A DNA stretch of 64,000 nucleotides from Colias croceus. Its lineage: Eukaryota; Arthropoda; Insecta; Lepidoptera; Pieridae. Positions 13,208-27,206 of this stretch are shown here, piece by piece. Both the position numbers and the translations under genes were made by a program. Where the stretch lies: assembly GCF_905220415.1 (NCBI RefSeq), contig NC_059551.1:7388001-7452000 (forward strand), in the 5' to 3' direction. Each line of letters starts with the position of its first letter. Within the stretch, counting starts at the first letter, position 1. The notes beneath the pieces were generated by a model, which saw only the letters and a list, made by a program, of their open reading frames with translations, had not been told where the DNA came from and ran no database searches.

Positions 13208-15453
13208 TATGGGTCAAGAAAAGCTCTGCAAGCTGCAGTGTGAACACACGTGATCTTTGTTGTAGTTAAATGTTCACAAGAAGTGCTTAAAAAAACAAAC
13301 ACAGATGCGAAATGACAAGTACAATGAGTGGCCATCAATTAGACTGGCACTTGCTAAAGACGATGTTCGCGCTAAAATCTAAATACAAGTCCAGGTGTGT
13401 AGACAATTAGAGTATAATCACTATATTTGAAGTGTTGTCACGGAGTTTCGTGGAAACGCATTGTTAGCCGCCACCCAGTAGTGTTTGCAAACGATTTGAA
13501 TGAGCCTGCCTCAATATTTGCTCTACGAATGAAGGAAACAATGGTCAGGGACAGTTAGTTGTGCGAGTCATGCGGATAATGTTAGGGTGCTGTATCGACG
13601 TGCGACGCAGCAGTTTATTTATTAAATTCTTACTATTTTTGTTCGTTATGTCCTATGAACTATGAACGAACTCAATCGTTCATTTCAAATATTGTTGTGT
13701 TCGTTTTGTCCATCATTTAATTTCATATCATGAAAAAAACCTATGTAAAGTTCTTAAAATTATTTTAACTATTTTAACTGAAGAAAAGTCGCGCGACTCT
13801 CATACCAGAATAGTCGTATAACTTTCGCATGCTACAATCCCGCCTAACAAAATAGTAACAAGCAGAGGCGAGCATGTTTGCACGTTCACGGCGGCCACCG
13901 CGGGAGGCTCGACCACCACAATTTATTTTATTTCAATCCATTGACAGCCCAGCACGCAATTTTATTTTTTTACATCGCCATAGCACAGACTAATAATAAT
14001 ATACTACGTATGCCATAGTAAATTTCACTCAACCCTCAATACACTATTGTTCCATACAATGTGTTATAATTAATGCGTTTGACGTGTGCTCTTAAATGAA
14101 ACCATTTTCAACGACGAAATCGTTAAGTTTGACACAATATAAATTCTCGCTTTTAGGAAATTTGAAAAAATGTTAATGCAAAATTACGTCACTATTTGAG
14201 GAAGCAATATAGAGCTTTGGCTTTTTACACTAATTATTATTATGAATACCTACCTACTTCGTTAAAATTGGTTAGCACAAACTGCAAGAACAATAACAGC
14301 AGTCTGCAATAACAATCGAGCTGTTAATTGAGTAGAACTCGCGCAACTCGTTTTAGTTTTTATTTCATTTTCACAAATAATCCTGGCACTTAGATACCTA
14401 CTGCATTTTTCATTTTTATTTTAACAAGCTTTTCTTAGAGTTGCAATTATCACTAGGAAGGATAGTAGGTTTGTGTAATCTATGTGTAAACATAACTAAG
14501 TTTGTGAGCTTAAATATTAATAATTATTAAGAAGCTAATTTTGTTAGGTAATAGATAGCAGATTATAATATACGTGTTAACTAATATTTTATTTTTAAAC
14601 TAATTATTTTATGTGTAAATCTTATCAAGTCAAGCAACAAGCTTTTTTAATTAAGAAGACAGTGATGTAGAGTGAGTGAGTGGCTTCTCAGATATTATCT
14701 CAAAACTTAATTAAATTTTAATTACAACAAAAAATATTATAAATATATAAATATTTCCTAACATAATGTGGTATAAATGCGTAAGATAACATAGATATTT
14801 TTTTGTGATAATTCAATAACTAATCTACTTATTTTAGCACGCCAAAGCTCTGTCTTTTAAACTCTACATTTGTAAAATGCAAATACGCCTAAAATCGCCT
14901 GACGCACTCGGTCAACAATTCAATAGTGGCTTACAAGGAAGATATAAGTCAACTTAACTGCTGGTTACATCCTGTATAGATAACCCGGTTTATTTTACGA
15001 ATTGTTGAGGTAGGTCGACCACACTTACACCAGACCAATGTAGATTCTGATTCAATAGAATAAGATTGGTTTTTGAACAAACATTTGATAAGGAGATTTA
15101 GATTTTTTGTCGAAAACTTGTTAAGCTCACCTAATAACGTGACTTAATGCTTTAATAAATATTAGATTAGTCGTAGCGTAGGACGTAGTTAATATTGATT
15201 GTGTTTTGCTTTTTGGTTGGTTTGAGGTTGTTTTATATGCAAGAATGTTACTTTTATGTGTTTATTTTTATTGGAGGTCCTTTCATTGTATCAAGCGGGG
15301 TTTATTTGGATGATGTTTTAAAATTCTAACATCACAGAGACCCAATACATCGATTTTTTTTAAAACAATCAGGGGATTAAAAGTGAAGTAGGTATTTTAC
15401 ACAGAATTAAATTTGTACATTAAAAAGCTACGATGTATTTAATGTATAATAAA
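13208..15453. other. Non-coding stretch, no gene recognised
   Basis: No supportable open frame. A patch at about 13.79-13.92 kb is GC-rich (GCGGCCACCGCGGGAGGC) compared with its surroundings and could be regulatory. There is no other signal. Confidence 0.55.
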
Positions 15454-15685
15454 CTAGCTTTCCGCCCGCGGCTTCGCCCGCGTTTTCAAAGAAAAACCCG
15501 CATAGTTCCCGTTCCCGTGGGATTTCAGGGATAAAACCTAGCCTATGTTACTCGTGGATAATGTAGCTTTCGAATGGTGAAAGAATTTTTCAAATCTGCC
15601 AAGTAGTTTCGGAGCCTATTCAATTCATACAAACAAACAAACAAACAAAAAATCAAACCTTTCCTCTTTATAATATTTGTATAGA
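15454..15685 (-). mobile_element. Non-autonomous Helitron-like element
   Basis: Read on the minus strand it begins A|TCTATACAAATATTATAAAG and ends in a GC-rich hairpin (GCGGGCGAAGCCGCGGGC type) followed by GGAAAGCTAG|T. It shares the phrases CCCGCATAGTTCCCGTTCCC and CCTATGT with the other copies in the window. Its 5' portion has a (TTTG)n tract in place of (GTCT)n. Confidence 0.65.
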
Positions 15686-18600
15686 TTTGATTGCTCCTAA
15701 AGGTAAGTAATAAAATAAGCTTGCTCAATTAGTATATATAATACCTATGTATTTTCAATTTGGTGAAGGTTTTACAGATATAGTTAATAAATTTCACAGC
15801 ATTTTATATAAACAGCGAGATTGATTCCAAACCATTGTCAGTTACTTATCCTATTAAAATTTAGAATATAAAATAAAATACGTAGGTACCTATAGAATAA
15901 AATGGAATCCAAGCAAAATATTTGCGCTAAGAAACGTCTTACAAGCGCTCCATGCGGGTTCCCGGTTTAATTGATCCGAATACTTACACTTCACACTGAG
16001 CTATTGTCACGTCACACCTAGCGAATCCTCTGACACCATTGTGACGGTGCCTGGCGACCCGCAGCGTAGGGTTAGCCTCAACACGTGCGCTGTGAATGGG
16101 CCCTTAGGACGGTAATTGAATTATGGTTATGTTGTGATCTTATTATGTAATTTGGAATGAGACTTTCGTAGTGTGTAGTGTCTTTAGATTAGTGTAGTTA
16201 CGTAGTGACGTAGTGTCTTTAGATTAGAATTGATATAAAAACTTGGTCATGTAGTGGAAAATATTAAACAAGTAGGAATGTCAATTTAGGTAGAGATTGG
16301 AAAGGAACAGATCGATATCGATTTACCACAGTGGGTTAATCGGATACGGTATTTTTAAATGGATATCTAGATAACTAATTTATTGTAGCTTCAACTTTAT
16401 ATTCTTGCCAGTGTCTATTTTCTTGCTCTGATCCGAAGTATTGACACAGAATTGATAGACATTCAAGTAGGTCTTATGCAATTATCATTGTATTTCGCTA
16501 TAGTACCTAATAACTATACTTTACATAAATAACTTGACCGTAAGGCACAATTCTCAAGCGCAAGTTACATATTTGTTTTGGTTAAAACTTGGGTTGTTTT
16601 CTTTGTAAACCCGCGGAGGCAGTTGCGTGAAGGCCTCACTTGACAAACATCCATGAATTTTGGCTCTGTTTATATAAGATTTGTCAGATTTCGATGTTTA
16701 GTAAATAAATAAAGTGTGTTTAATGTGTGCAAGAATTATTGGATGTCGCATTGTTGCGGAATGACTTTTTGAATGGTATCGCTTAAAATAACATTGGAAG
16801 TTATTTTATCATAGTTCTCATGATTTACAGATTTTTGAAGGTTTGAGGTTATTTCTAAAGCAGGTTATTCGAATGAAAAGGGTGTCGACTGTAATAGGTA
16901 TTATTCAATAATGGTCATAGAATTTAAATTGACCAGAAATAATGTCCATTATTTAAAGGTGAACATACAGTTATACTTATTTCACAATAAATTTAGCATT
17001 TATCCGTAAGAAAAAATAAAAATATCTAATGGAAAATATGTAAAAAGCAACAAAATCACTGTAAAGCTCTCTGATTCGATGTATGTACAATTGTACATAC
17101 ATAGGTACTTATTGATGCACTTAACAAAAAGAAGTATTATTGTTCGCTTTACTCGACATAAAACACCATGTAGTGCGTAATAAAATATTGCACAATCCAC
17201 ATAATGAGCGTAACAAGATCACCTCAAAAGGCTGTTAACTGTTAAGTGTCGTATACAATTGAACAGGTATTGAAAATACTCGATTCCTATCTCTGGCATA
17301 TCAAATCGGGTGCTCAATGAGTTATACAATAGCAAGGAGATAATAAGGAAATGCGGACTCTTTTGTGATCGGAAAGAAGCCTTAGATAGTCTCATTGAGC
17401 GGCGCATAATTGCGCAGACGTTCATTCATGAATTCGTTCGAGCTGAAATCCTTGAGAATCGCGGAAGTTTTAGACACGGTTTTTGGAATGCGCAACAGAT
17501 TTTTTGTGATAAAATTTGTATGTTCCTATTTCACATATTATGTATATCTTTTAGAAGTGTTTTTCGATCGATGTAGGATAATTATGTAATATTCTTGTTA
17601 TTCACAATATGATGATAATTAATCTGTGTGGGTCAATAATCATGTTTTATAGGTATCATGGTCGTCGCCTTGTTTCATTGGCTTTTAATAATTTTAACTA
17701 AACATATTTAATTAAATGGAAACAAAAAATCTACCACAAATCAGCAAGCAACATACAACATTGAGTGAATTAAATTACCTAATGATTATTATCATTAATC
17801 ATGCAATATTGCATTTGTATCGATTATTAACTATCACGATATAGAAATTAGAATACAATAGGTATGTTTTTTTTACCTAATTTTATTTGGTATTAGCTAG
17901 AATGCACAGCAAATTGATGAACCAAAAATGCACTCATCCGATTATCCGATTTCATACTATCCACGTCCGAAAACTAAGGAAACATAAAAAGTCCGTTGAA
18001 ATAAGAAAAAACGCGAAATTATCGAGACTATAATGAGCCCCTATGGCGCAGCGTGAGTCCGAAATTCAATCAAAAGGAATTTATTGCCCAGATTCGCAAA
18101 GGCTACGCTTCTTTTCAAAAAGTTTAAGCGGGAATTTTTTTTTTCTTTTCAATAATAGGCCGGCGCGAGCGATGCGGCCCGTCATTATAAAATGCATTGA
18201 AATGACAGTAAAAATAACGCCCACTTTTTTAAAATCTTTTTGTGTGCGTCTTCAAAAGTTTTTAAAGATGATGGAATAGGAACATGAATAGCCTTAGGTT
18301 ACCGATAAATGTGATTTTTTTCAAAGTTACCGCTTTTTTGTGCACTACTGAATTTATATATTTTTATTATATTATACGATTTATGTTGTAAATAGGAGTC
18401 TGACAATTAATTCTGATAAAATTGTACAAAAAAAAACGTATAATTTTTTTGGGATTAGATAGGTACTATGAAGATAAAAATTGATTTAATTTTACATTGG
18501 AAATTATAATACATGTACCTACGAGAAGTAAATTGATGACATAAATTAACTTCATTTTTTCATCAGCTTAAATTTGGTGCCCATAATAAATAAAGTAGGT

Positions 18601-21600
18601 TTTTACCTACATCAATATCTATATATATTTACCTACTTGCTTCTGATTTACAGGTAACAAACTACATCTAAGCATAAAATTCTATTATAATAGTTTTTAC
18701 ACCTCCATGCTTATCAGTAATTGTTATAAGGGTTGGTTTCATGTAGCGTCTCGTAAACAAACTTAAATGGCACTCTAGTGGCCTACAAACACGTGTTCGT
18801 GTTTGGTTACTCTTATTAAAATTACAATCTTGTCTTAACGAAAATCATCCTTAATGTAACGATATAAAGTTTGATTTAGACTATAATTTTATATGTATTC
18901 GTCACAATGAAAATCCAATGCTAATAAAAGCTGCTAAGGTTGATTTTGCATTAATGCGTCGAGAAAAGTCTTATCAATAAAGGGCCATAAATTGAAAGAT
19001 ATCCGTATTTTTAAGGGGCACTTTAAGGCCATCTTAGCCGTGTCGTATCGAATGATTGTGTTAGGCCGATCCATCAAATCTGAGACGTTTTGTAGGCTTC
19101 TATTGAGCTTTTTTGCCGCACAGTCATTTCCTGTAGCCCAGAGCTATTTTAACCGAAATTTCGCGAAGATACAATTAAATTTTTTCGCTTGATTTTTTTC
19201 TTTTTTTTACGATTTCGGCCAGTCGGCATTATGTTACGTAAAAAGATTTTGTAAAATAAGATAAGGACGTCCTAACCGAATACGGTTTTGGGTTGGACTT
19301 TTTTGATTCGCGTTTTACCATTTGTTTGCGAAATGACCGAGGTTTTTTGCTCAGTTTCGAATTACGTGTTTCTTGTGATGATTTTGGGATTTTTGGGATA
19401 TATGTGTTAGGTATTATTACATATTGAAATTTAAGATAGTTTAAGAAACGATAAACTTTCTGTGACAAAAATGATCAGTTATAAAAAGCATGAAGTAATT
19501 AAACTATTACGTTATCTGCCTAATTATTTAACTAATGCACCATTACCTCTTTTTGTGCGTGTTTTTTTAACCTCCTGTATCCAAAACGAATGCGACGCAC
19601 GCAACCACGTAACTGTCAAAAATGTCCTTTTTGTCAACATCAAAAAATCTGCAGCTTCCGTCCAAAAAACGGTTATTTCGCCGCAATTCGACACCGCAAG
19701 GTTGCTACACGTGCAGAAATAAATGTATTTTTATGAAAAATAAAAAAAAGAGCACTAACGAACGTTTTTATCGCCGAATATTTTAACGTCACGTGTTTGT
19801 GATTTGCCACTAATGGGGCTTCCTTTGCTGATTGTGACAAGTGGAGAATAGTTGCGTAGAGTCACCATTATTGTGTAACTTTTAATCCAGTTTTATTCTT
19901 TTGTTTTGTGAAGTGATAAAGTAATTTTAAATGGACAGTGCTATGAATGAACGATGAAAGTTCGTTCTTACTTAACTTGCAAAAACTTACGATACCTATC
20001 TACTAACAATGCATAAAAATATAAGATAGTCAGACACAAATGTTGTTAGTAAATACATTAATTGCCTACTTGTGATAATAGAGAAAATCTGTACATCTAA
20101 ATTTAAATACATTATTTAATATAAATATATAATTCCGACGATGCAACTTTCACGAATATACATTATGCAAATATAATATAATAATCTATTTAAAAACTTC
20201 AAGTAAGCAATGATATTATATTTAAAAAGTATTCCATTGATCAATTACAACATAAATAAATTATTAATTCCTCATATCCTATACTTTCCAAAACCTCAAA
20301 ATCATGGTCACCAACACTCGGAAGTAAGCAAGTGTTACAAAACACCCAATTAAATGCTTTTAGCGGTTTCCTTTCCACTTAAAGTGTAAAATCTTAAAAA
20401 TTTCCCTCACAATAGTAAAGTGGTCACTTAAAGGCTGTAAAAAGTAACAGGTTCAAGTTTATGGCACTCTTCCTACAATGGTTGAGTGCGAAAAGATTAG
20501 CATTTTAAAACGGAAAGCCTGTTGTGTTTCGAGTGTCGTTACTGCATTTGTTCAGATGTAAACAATTGAATGGGCATTGTTTAGCTAGTTGTCTGTACGT
20601 TGTCTACGTTAAAAGGATGAAAGTTCGACATTGGTAGTATTTAAATTTTTATGAGAATTGATACATTTTTAACGAGATACGCCATATTATCATGAATTAT
20701 AATCTTTGGCTAATTCTTTAAAAATATTTCTCGGTTAAAAATGTATTTCGAAGGGATTATATAATGGACGTAGGTTAATCGAAACATTTTTAACTACGTC
20801 AATTTTAATATGGATTACAATCTTTGGGTTTTCTTCAAGTGGTTCTGGTAACGTTATGAATGATTATATTTAGATGAGATTGTATAAGGATACCTTTTCA
20901 AATTACTTTAAGGACCGATAATATAATGTCATTATCATAATACGTTATTTACTTTATATCTTCTAAAGATAGGAGATTAAATAGAGCCTCATTCTATTGT
21001 TACATGACACACACTAAGCAACATTAACAAGTTAATTTTTACACGGCCAACGAGCGTGAAAACCTTATTTGTGCCCACAAAAGAATAAAAAATTAGGTGA
21101 CGGTTAATAACACTTTTAGCTATCACCTCTTGTTGACGAAATAGTGAAGCGTGAAGCTTCCACAAAACTATACGATCACTGAAAAGTTATAGTTTCTTAT
21201 TTAGAACCTTATCTCATGGAGTTAAAAGTTATATTTGTTCGTTAAATTCATGTACATGCGTATAGAAGTTTGTAAATGGAAGGTCTGTTTTGATGAAATT
21301 ATAAGAGTGCAGATACACGATCTATTTTGCTTGACGTCGCATGTAGTTTGATCAAACTGGTAGGTACCTTACTACCTTAGAATGGTTTGCGCATACTCGA
21401 ATTCTTAGATAAATAATCGTGTAGCAGCAACATTAAGGCTGATTCTCATCCGTGTTTTACGGGGTGTTGTTTTGCACAAAGCAGTATAGAGCTGTGAATT
21501 TTAACAAGCGCACTCTGTTGATTTTCACAGGTTTTTGGATTTGAATATTTGACGGTTTCGCTTTGATAAAAACTGCGGGTGGCCGGTGTTTAGATTCTGT

Positions 21601-21684
21601 TAGATAAAACGATCGAAACCTTGGTGATTATTTTGACATGTTTAAGTTTCAAACACTTCATGGTTTTACGTGACGAATATAAAA
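15686..21684. other. Long non-coding stretch with several GC-richer patches
   Basis: No gene can be supported. Patches that are less AT-rich and non-repetitive occur at about 15.93-16.11 kb (contains GACGGTGCCTGGCGACCCGC), 17.2-17.5 kb, 18.0-18.28 kb and 18.96-19.85 kb. Open frames of 66-88 codons in them have no recognised domain, and several overlap frames on the other strand. I suspect conserved cis-regulatory DNA, but this is inference. Confidence 0.5.
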
Positions 21685-21914
21685 TCCATACTAATATTAT
21701 AAATGCGAAAGTAACTCTGTCTGTCTGTCTGTTACTCAATCACGCCTAAGCTACTGAACTAATTGTCATGAAATTTGGTATGGAGATATTTTGATACCCG
21801 AGAAAGGACATAGGCTACTTTTTATCCCGGAAAAATGACGCAATCCCGGAAATCCCACGGGAACGGGAACTATGCGGGTTTTTCTTTGACTGCGCGGGCG
21901 CTCCGCGGGCGGAA
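21685..21914 (+). mobile_element. Non-autonomous Helitron-like element with (GTCT)n, 3' end diverged
   Basis: Begins A|TCCATACTAATATTATAAATG, has a (GTCT)n tract, then the family body (GAAATTTGGTATGGAGATAT, GAGAAAGGACATAGGCTAC) and the GC hairpin GCGGGCGCTCCGCGGGC. The final CTAG is lost. The 60-codon minus-strand frame in it is a by-product. Confidence 0.65.
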
Positions 21915-22480
21915 AATTAACCATAATTGTATAGTTTCCTGTATACATAAGGAAACAAATATAAAGTAAGTAATCCTATATATGAGAGATACCTATTATA
22001 TATAGGTAATTTACCTAATATTATCAATTTACGATCATACAATCGTTTTGCTTTTGCTATACTAACACATACGAATTTGTACAAGTTTATAAAAGGAGCA
22101 TTTAACTCTTTGTAAAAACACTATTACGCACAAACATAGAAGCTCCCTTAACGAACTTTCACTATATAAGTGTTTTCTATATTATTCTATTATTATTAAA
22201 ACAATGTGTAATCCTAGCCTAGTTAAGGCACGAGCTAGACAAGCCCACAAATGCCTCAAATTCTAGGAATGTACATTTCGCCCGGTACTTCCCAAAGTTC
22301 CCAATTGTCACTTTAAGTAGCATTCAAAGCGCCGACAGAGGCGGCACCTCAAACAGAACTTAAATTGGTATTGTAAAAACATCTTCAGAAATATCACAAT
22401 ACTGCTGGCTATAGTTAAATGTATTGTGAGGGCCACGTGTTTTTATTTAGAATGATTTAGCTTAAGTACGTATTATTACC
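21915..22480. other. Non-coding spacer
   Basis: Nothing recognisable beyond AT-rich unique sequence. Confidence 0.55.
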
Positions 22481-22800
22481 CGACTACGGCAAAGCAAAAG
22501 GAGGGTTATGATTTTGACAGGCTATGTATGTATGTATGTATGTATGTATGTATGTATGTATGTATGTTTATCTGTTCCCTCGTAACTTCTAAACTACTTA
22601 TCAGAATTAGACAAATGACATATCATTAGAAGCGTCTTAATTGTCCGCTGGTTATAGGCTACATGGGGTTTTCACAAAATCTAATGTGGCGCCCTCTAGC
22701 GGACAAAACATACAGAGTAAAAAAATAAAGTTAAGATAAATATCCCGTGTTTGGTATCATTTGAAAGCGCTTTACTTGTACATTTTCAATATATATATAT
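22481..22800 (+). repeat. Dispersed repeat carrying a (GTAT)n microsatellite
   Basis: Opens with CCCGACTACGGCAAAGCAAAAGG-type sequence, then a (TATG)n run of about 45 bp (22523-22567), then GTAACTTCTAAACTACTTATC and GTGGCGCCCTCTAGCGGAC, and fades into an (AT)n run. A microsatellite followed by phrase-like body sequence is the layout of many lepidopteran non-autonomous elements. I cannot define its ends. Confidence 0.45.
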
Positions 22801-22953
22801 ATTACTAGCATTTGCTCGTGACTTTACCTGTATTCATGAGCTGATTGCATATAATTCACATATTTTCGTCCATAGCTTCTTTATTAGTTCATCAATTTAA
22901 CTTTTGTTAATATTATGCGCCCCAAATACACTTTAACACCAAAATAGTACAAA

Positions 22954-23483
22954 TAATAAAAAGTGAAATAACTAAAACCAAACTACGACAATAACCCGCA
23001 CTGAAAAAGTATAAAACAAGATTTCAGAATACTGAACTGAACAAAGTTGCTAATGTAGTTGCAAATAAATGGACACAGTAGACTCTAACAAGATGCCTTC
23101 GTTGTAAATTGACAATAATGTCATACAATACTATTCTGAAGTATGCAATATTCCACTATGTAGAGATAAATTTTCATGTTTGGAAAGGCGTAGTCACACG
23201 TTACATATACCTATCTACCGTAGCACTTTGACAACGTGTGACTGCGGTTTTCCAAACATGAAAATTTATCTCTACATAGTGGAATATTGCATACTTCAGA
23301 ATAGTATTGTATGACATTATTGTCAATTTACAACGAAGGCATCTTGTTAGAGTCTACTGTGTCCATTTATTTGCAACTACATTAGCAACTTTGTTCAGTT
23401 CAGTATTCTGAAATCTTGTTTTATACTTTTTCAGTGCGGGTTATTGTCGTAGTTGGGTTTTAGTTTTTTCACTTTTTATTATT
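22954..23483. repeat. Long near-perfect inverted repeat (arms about 250 bp, loop 30 bp)
   Basis: The arm 22954-23202 is the reverse complement of 23233-23483 almost throughout. Differences that I see are limited to a few bases near the outer ends and around 23187-23195. The spacer is the 30 bases at 23203-23232. A transcript would fold into a stem of about 250 bp, and as DNA it would form a cruciform or fold-back. There is no open frame. I see no clear target duplication, so it may be a fold-back transposon, an inverted duplication, or a hairpin-RNA locus. Confidence 0.85.
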
Positions 23484-23716
23484 ATCGTAATTATGAGTTA
23501 ATTAAATAAGTAATACTTATTATTGTTTAATTAGAATAATAAGATGATTTTGAGTAATAACTTGTTTTAATATATTCTACTATTATGATCAAAAATGTAG
23601 AAGTCATATTTAAAATTAAAATGTTGTTATAGGTTATACCTATGGGCTATTCTAGTTTATTTTGTTTCTTGTCTATTTACAGTGCCTATTAAATACGTAT
23701 ACGAATTTGCTTTTTA

Positions 23717-23963
23717 TCCATACTATTAATATTATAAATGCCAAAGTTACTCTGTCTGTCTGTCTATTACTCAATCACGCCTAAACTACTGAACCAACCA
23801 ATTTTCATGAAATTTGGTATGGAGATAATTTGATACCGGAGAAAGGATATAGGCTACTTAATTTTATACCGGGAAAATGACGCAATCCCGGAAATCCCAC
23901 GGGAACGGAAACTATGCGGGTTTTTCTTTGACTGCGCGGGAGAAGCCGCGGGCGGAAACCTAG
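23717..23963 (+). mobile_element. Non-autonomous Helitron-like element with (GTCT)n
   Basis: Begins A|TCCATACTATTAATATTATA, has (GTCT)n, the shared body phrases and the terminal GC hairpin GCGGGAGAAGCCGCGGGC, and ends CTAG|T. Full 247-bp copy, with a short duplicated CCAA near the start of the body. The minus-strand 88-codon frame over it is spurious. Confidence 0.7.
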
Positions 23964-24254
23964 TAATAAATAAAATAGAATGCTTACTACAAAAACTAGA
24001 CACTGAATGTTACTGAACACATACAAAACATTTATCCGTAATATGCCAAAGTTTGGAATTCCTATAAACAATTTGATTGCTTAATAAAAAAAAAAAAATA
24101 ACATGGTCTTTATTTGGTTCTCACAACATTAAAAGGTTACAAAAACTTAGTAATACTACTACACAATGTACAGCTTATATATATGTATTGCTTAATAGAT
24201 ACCTACTTATGTATTTTTATCATAAGAATTAAATAAAACAATTAACTAAACTAT

Positions 24255-24585
24255 GATGAGCATTCATCATCATCATCAGCCCATATACGTTCCCACTGCT
24301 GGGACACGGGCCTCCTATGAGGGTACAGGCCATAATCCACCACGCTGGCCAAGTGCGTGTTGGCGGATGACACATGTCGTCGAACTTTTTAATTCTTCGA
24401 CATGTCGGTTTCCTCACGATGTTTTCCTTCACCGTTCGAGCAGTGGTGATGTTACAACATGCGCAGATGAATTGAAAAATCAATTTATTTTCTGCACGCT
24501 CGCCTGGTCTCGAACCACGGACTTATCGATTCGAAGTCCGAGGTCTCACCACTGAGCCACCACTGCTATTACGATGAGCATTCAT
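24255..24585 (-). mobile_element. tRNA-derived SINE with 13-bp target-site duplication
   Basis: The element reads 24572 to 24268 on the minus strand and is flanked by GATGAGCATTCAT on both sides. Its 5' head looks like a tRNA: an A-box (TGGCTCAGTGGTGAGA) and a B-box (GGTTCGAGACC) lie about 50 bp apart near the right end, as expected for an internal RNA polymerase III promoter. The body contains CAGCAGTGGGAACGTATATG and the tail is a (GAT)n repeat, the common lepidopteran SINE ending. An exact 13-bp duplication points to insertion by LINE-type target-primed reverse transcription. The 84- and 100-codon frames across it are artefacts. Confidence 0.85.
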
Positions 24586-27206
24586 ATAGGTATTATATTC
24601 TATATTATATATAAACAAGTCGTTTCAATAGCAATATAAGATAAAAGATATTATGTACACATTTAAGATAAAAGGTATTATGGATAATTAATACGTATGA
24701 AAGTATATAACAGGCATTTAAATTATAGGATATCTGTTTAGAAAAACATTTCGTAGACACCGAATGATGCTACGGCGTAGCGATCTAAATATTTTAATTT
24801 TCTTATAAATTTCTTTATACGGAAAGCTTAAGTTTAATTTATACATATTGACTTCTATTTACATGTATTTAAGGTATATTTTCAGATAAAATTTAAAGCC
24901 TCTCCTGCATATTTGAAAAATTACTACATATATGGATGGTTGTTTCATTTTTGTTAAGGATTAGATTATTGTTACATTAATTTATTTCTGTCATTTGGTA
25001 TTTATAAATATTAAGCAAATAAATAAAATAAATTTATTAGCAGCACAAACTTTTTCCGGAATATAAAATATTTTTTTATAAAAAGAGTAACGAAAGAGAA
25101 GCTAAAATAAATTAATAAATAAATATCGAGTCTGTGCAGCATGAAACCATTATAGTCCAACCCAAATCTATAATTTAAAATCAATTCAATATGACTTCGT
25201 CTATTACATACTTTAGGTACCTTATTGTTTTATTACCTAGGTTTATGAATCAAAAGTGCTTTAAAAATTGTTGTTGCATGCCTTAATAAATATTTATGTT
25301 GATTGAGTAGGTACCTACTTATATGTACATTATTTCGTTTCGTAGAAAGAGCGTTAGTCAGCAACTGACAGTTCTTTTTTATCCCATAACAACATTTTTC
25401 CTCAATCCTGTTTGAGGATTTAATAGCCTCTATAAAGAAAAAAACTCCAAAAAAGTCTTAGACTAATAGGCTGATGAGTAACATCAAATACTACGTTGGC
25501 CATAAACCCTAATTGCACATAATTATACGGCATTAATTGTATACAAGGAAAGATTAGATCTTTAATAGACGATCATTTAACGAATGTTATGTGCTATATA
25601 TTTGTATGGTCAACTATTTATTTTTGGAATTGTGACTTAGCTAATCTGTACACATAAATAACTGTCAGAAAAATCATAATTTCTACAAGACAAGCCACTA
25701 AATAGTTAGCAGCTGTGACGAAGGTAAGTCAACATTAATGTAACGCGTTTGCGGCGTGAAATCTGTCGCGAAATCTAAAAGCCGTCGCAGATCGATGTAT
25801 AGAAATACAATATAGAATCAAAGACATGTGTTTGTAATACTGACACCCGTTCAGCGTATCAAATCGCTGAAGAAAGCCCGTGCAAATCCCTAAGAAATAA
25901 CCGAAAAACCGAAATTTTTCTGCGATTCGTCACAGCGCCGCGATTTCACGGTGCCTTATTACTGTATCCTGCGATTTGGAACTCGTAAGGTAAAGGCGAA
26001 GTTCTATGGTGTCGTACTTTTGTGTCCGAATGCGGTACGGAACGAATCGCTTACAAACTCCGCCGATTTATCATTCTTAAACGTTTGCCCGCGTTTTATT
26101 ATACCTTATAAATGGACATCCAACACTTTTGTGTAATGTCACGTATGTACGCCGTTTGACACGTATCGACGATATCCATTATTTTTTATTTATCATAGGA
26201 TAGTGTTCTATGAATAGTATATTGTAGATTTATTGTAATGGTCGACGTCATAGTGTTAAGGTATGTTGTTCAATTATATAGTAGATACGAATAAACTTAT
26301 ACCATCTCGATATTTAATTAGATAGTAAAACATTCGTATTATTTAAAGGGAAGAGACTGGCTCTCTTAACACAGGCTATGCCTAGCTAGAGAGCCAGAGC
26401 CTAATATTCAGTATTGTACCTACAATCAAAAGGTGAAATAAAGATTTATTTTATTATTTATTTTTATTTAATTAAATTTCGAGTTTGTAATATTATTTCA
26501 TTATTACGTAAGTATACACACATCAATCAATTTAAGCTATAAAGTTTACTTCATGTGAAAATAAAGGCTCTACCACCCGTTTATAAGGTAGTATACCTAC
26601 TATAGATTTATAAGACCTTAATTATTATTAACGACAAGAAGATAAGATTTAATCCTATCACTTAATTAGTCTGTATAGATGTTAACATTAATAAAATGTA
26701 TACTTACGTTGTGTCTAGTAAGAAATTACCATGACGTGTAGAGCTGACCTGTTACGATAATAAATAACGTTTATTATTAACGTTTATTTATGTTACGATA
26801 ATGTCAATAAGTTTCTTTTAATCCTCCTATATGTTTAAGGACAAATATCAACAATCAAAAAGTTTATGTAGTGCAGTCATTTTAGACCAAATTACGTGCA
26901 AATGTCGGAAAATTGAGATGCCCAGTAGGTATATGACAATGTAAAAACTTGTATTCTGGCATCCTAAAACTGTTCTCAAAATTCACATATAATTGGATGT
27001 CGCAAGTTTGAAAATCAGGGGTCTCAATTTTTCTAGGTCAACCCCTAAAATGACTGGACATGTAACTTGAAAAAAAATAGAGCCATAGTAATATAATGTA
27101 CAATCACTGTTATAGAATGAGTTTATATGTAGTTCTAGCACCTATGCACCGTTATTGAAAATAAGCTAATTCAGTCTTCAGTCTTCACTGCACTTTTATT
27201 ATATAA
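24586..27206. other. Non-coding stretch, no gene recognised
   Basis: No supportable gene. A patch at about 25.73-26.16 kb is less AT-rich (several CG dinucleotides). A compact hairpin lies at 26357-26397. Confidence 0.55.
26357..26397. repeat. Compact hairpin, two stacked stems
   Basis: CTGGCTCTCT pairs perfectly with AGAGAGCCAG, and inside the loop AGGC pairs with GCCT around a TAT. At 41 nt it is short for a pre-miRNA. Its function is unknown. Confidence 0.5.

Noticed and set aside
17310..17576. 88-codon plus-strand frame with a plausible soluble N-terminal half
   Set aside because: It overlaps a minus-strand frame, has no motif and ends in a hydrophobic AT-rich tail. There is not enough to call a gene.
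24480..24572. Possible tRNA gene on the minus strand
   Set aside because: The A- and B-boxes belong to the head of a SINE with a 13-bp target duplication. The rest does not fold as a tRNA.
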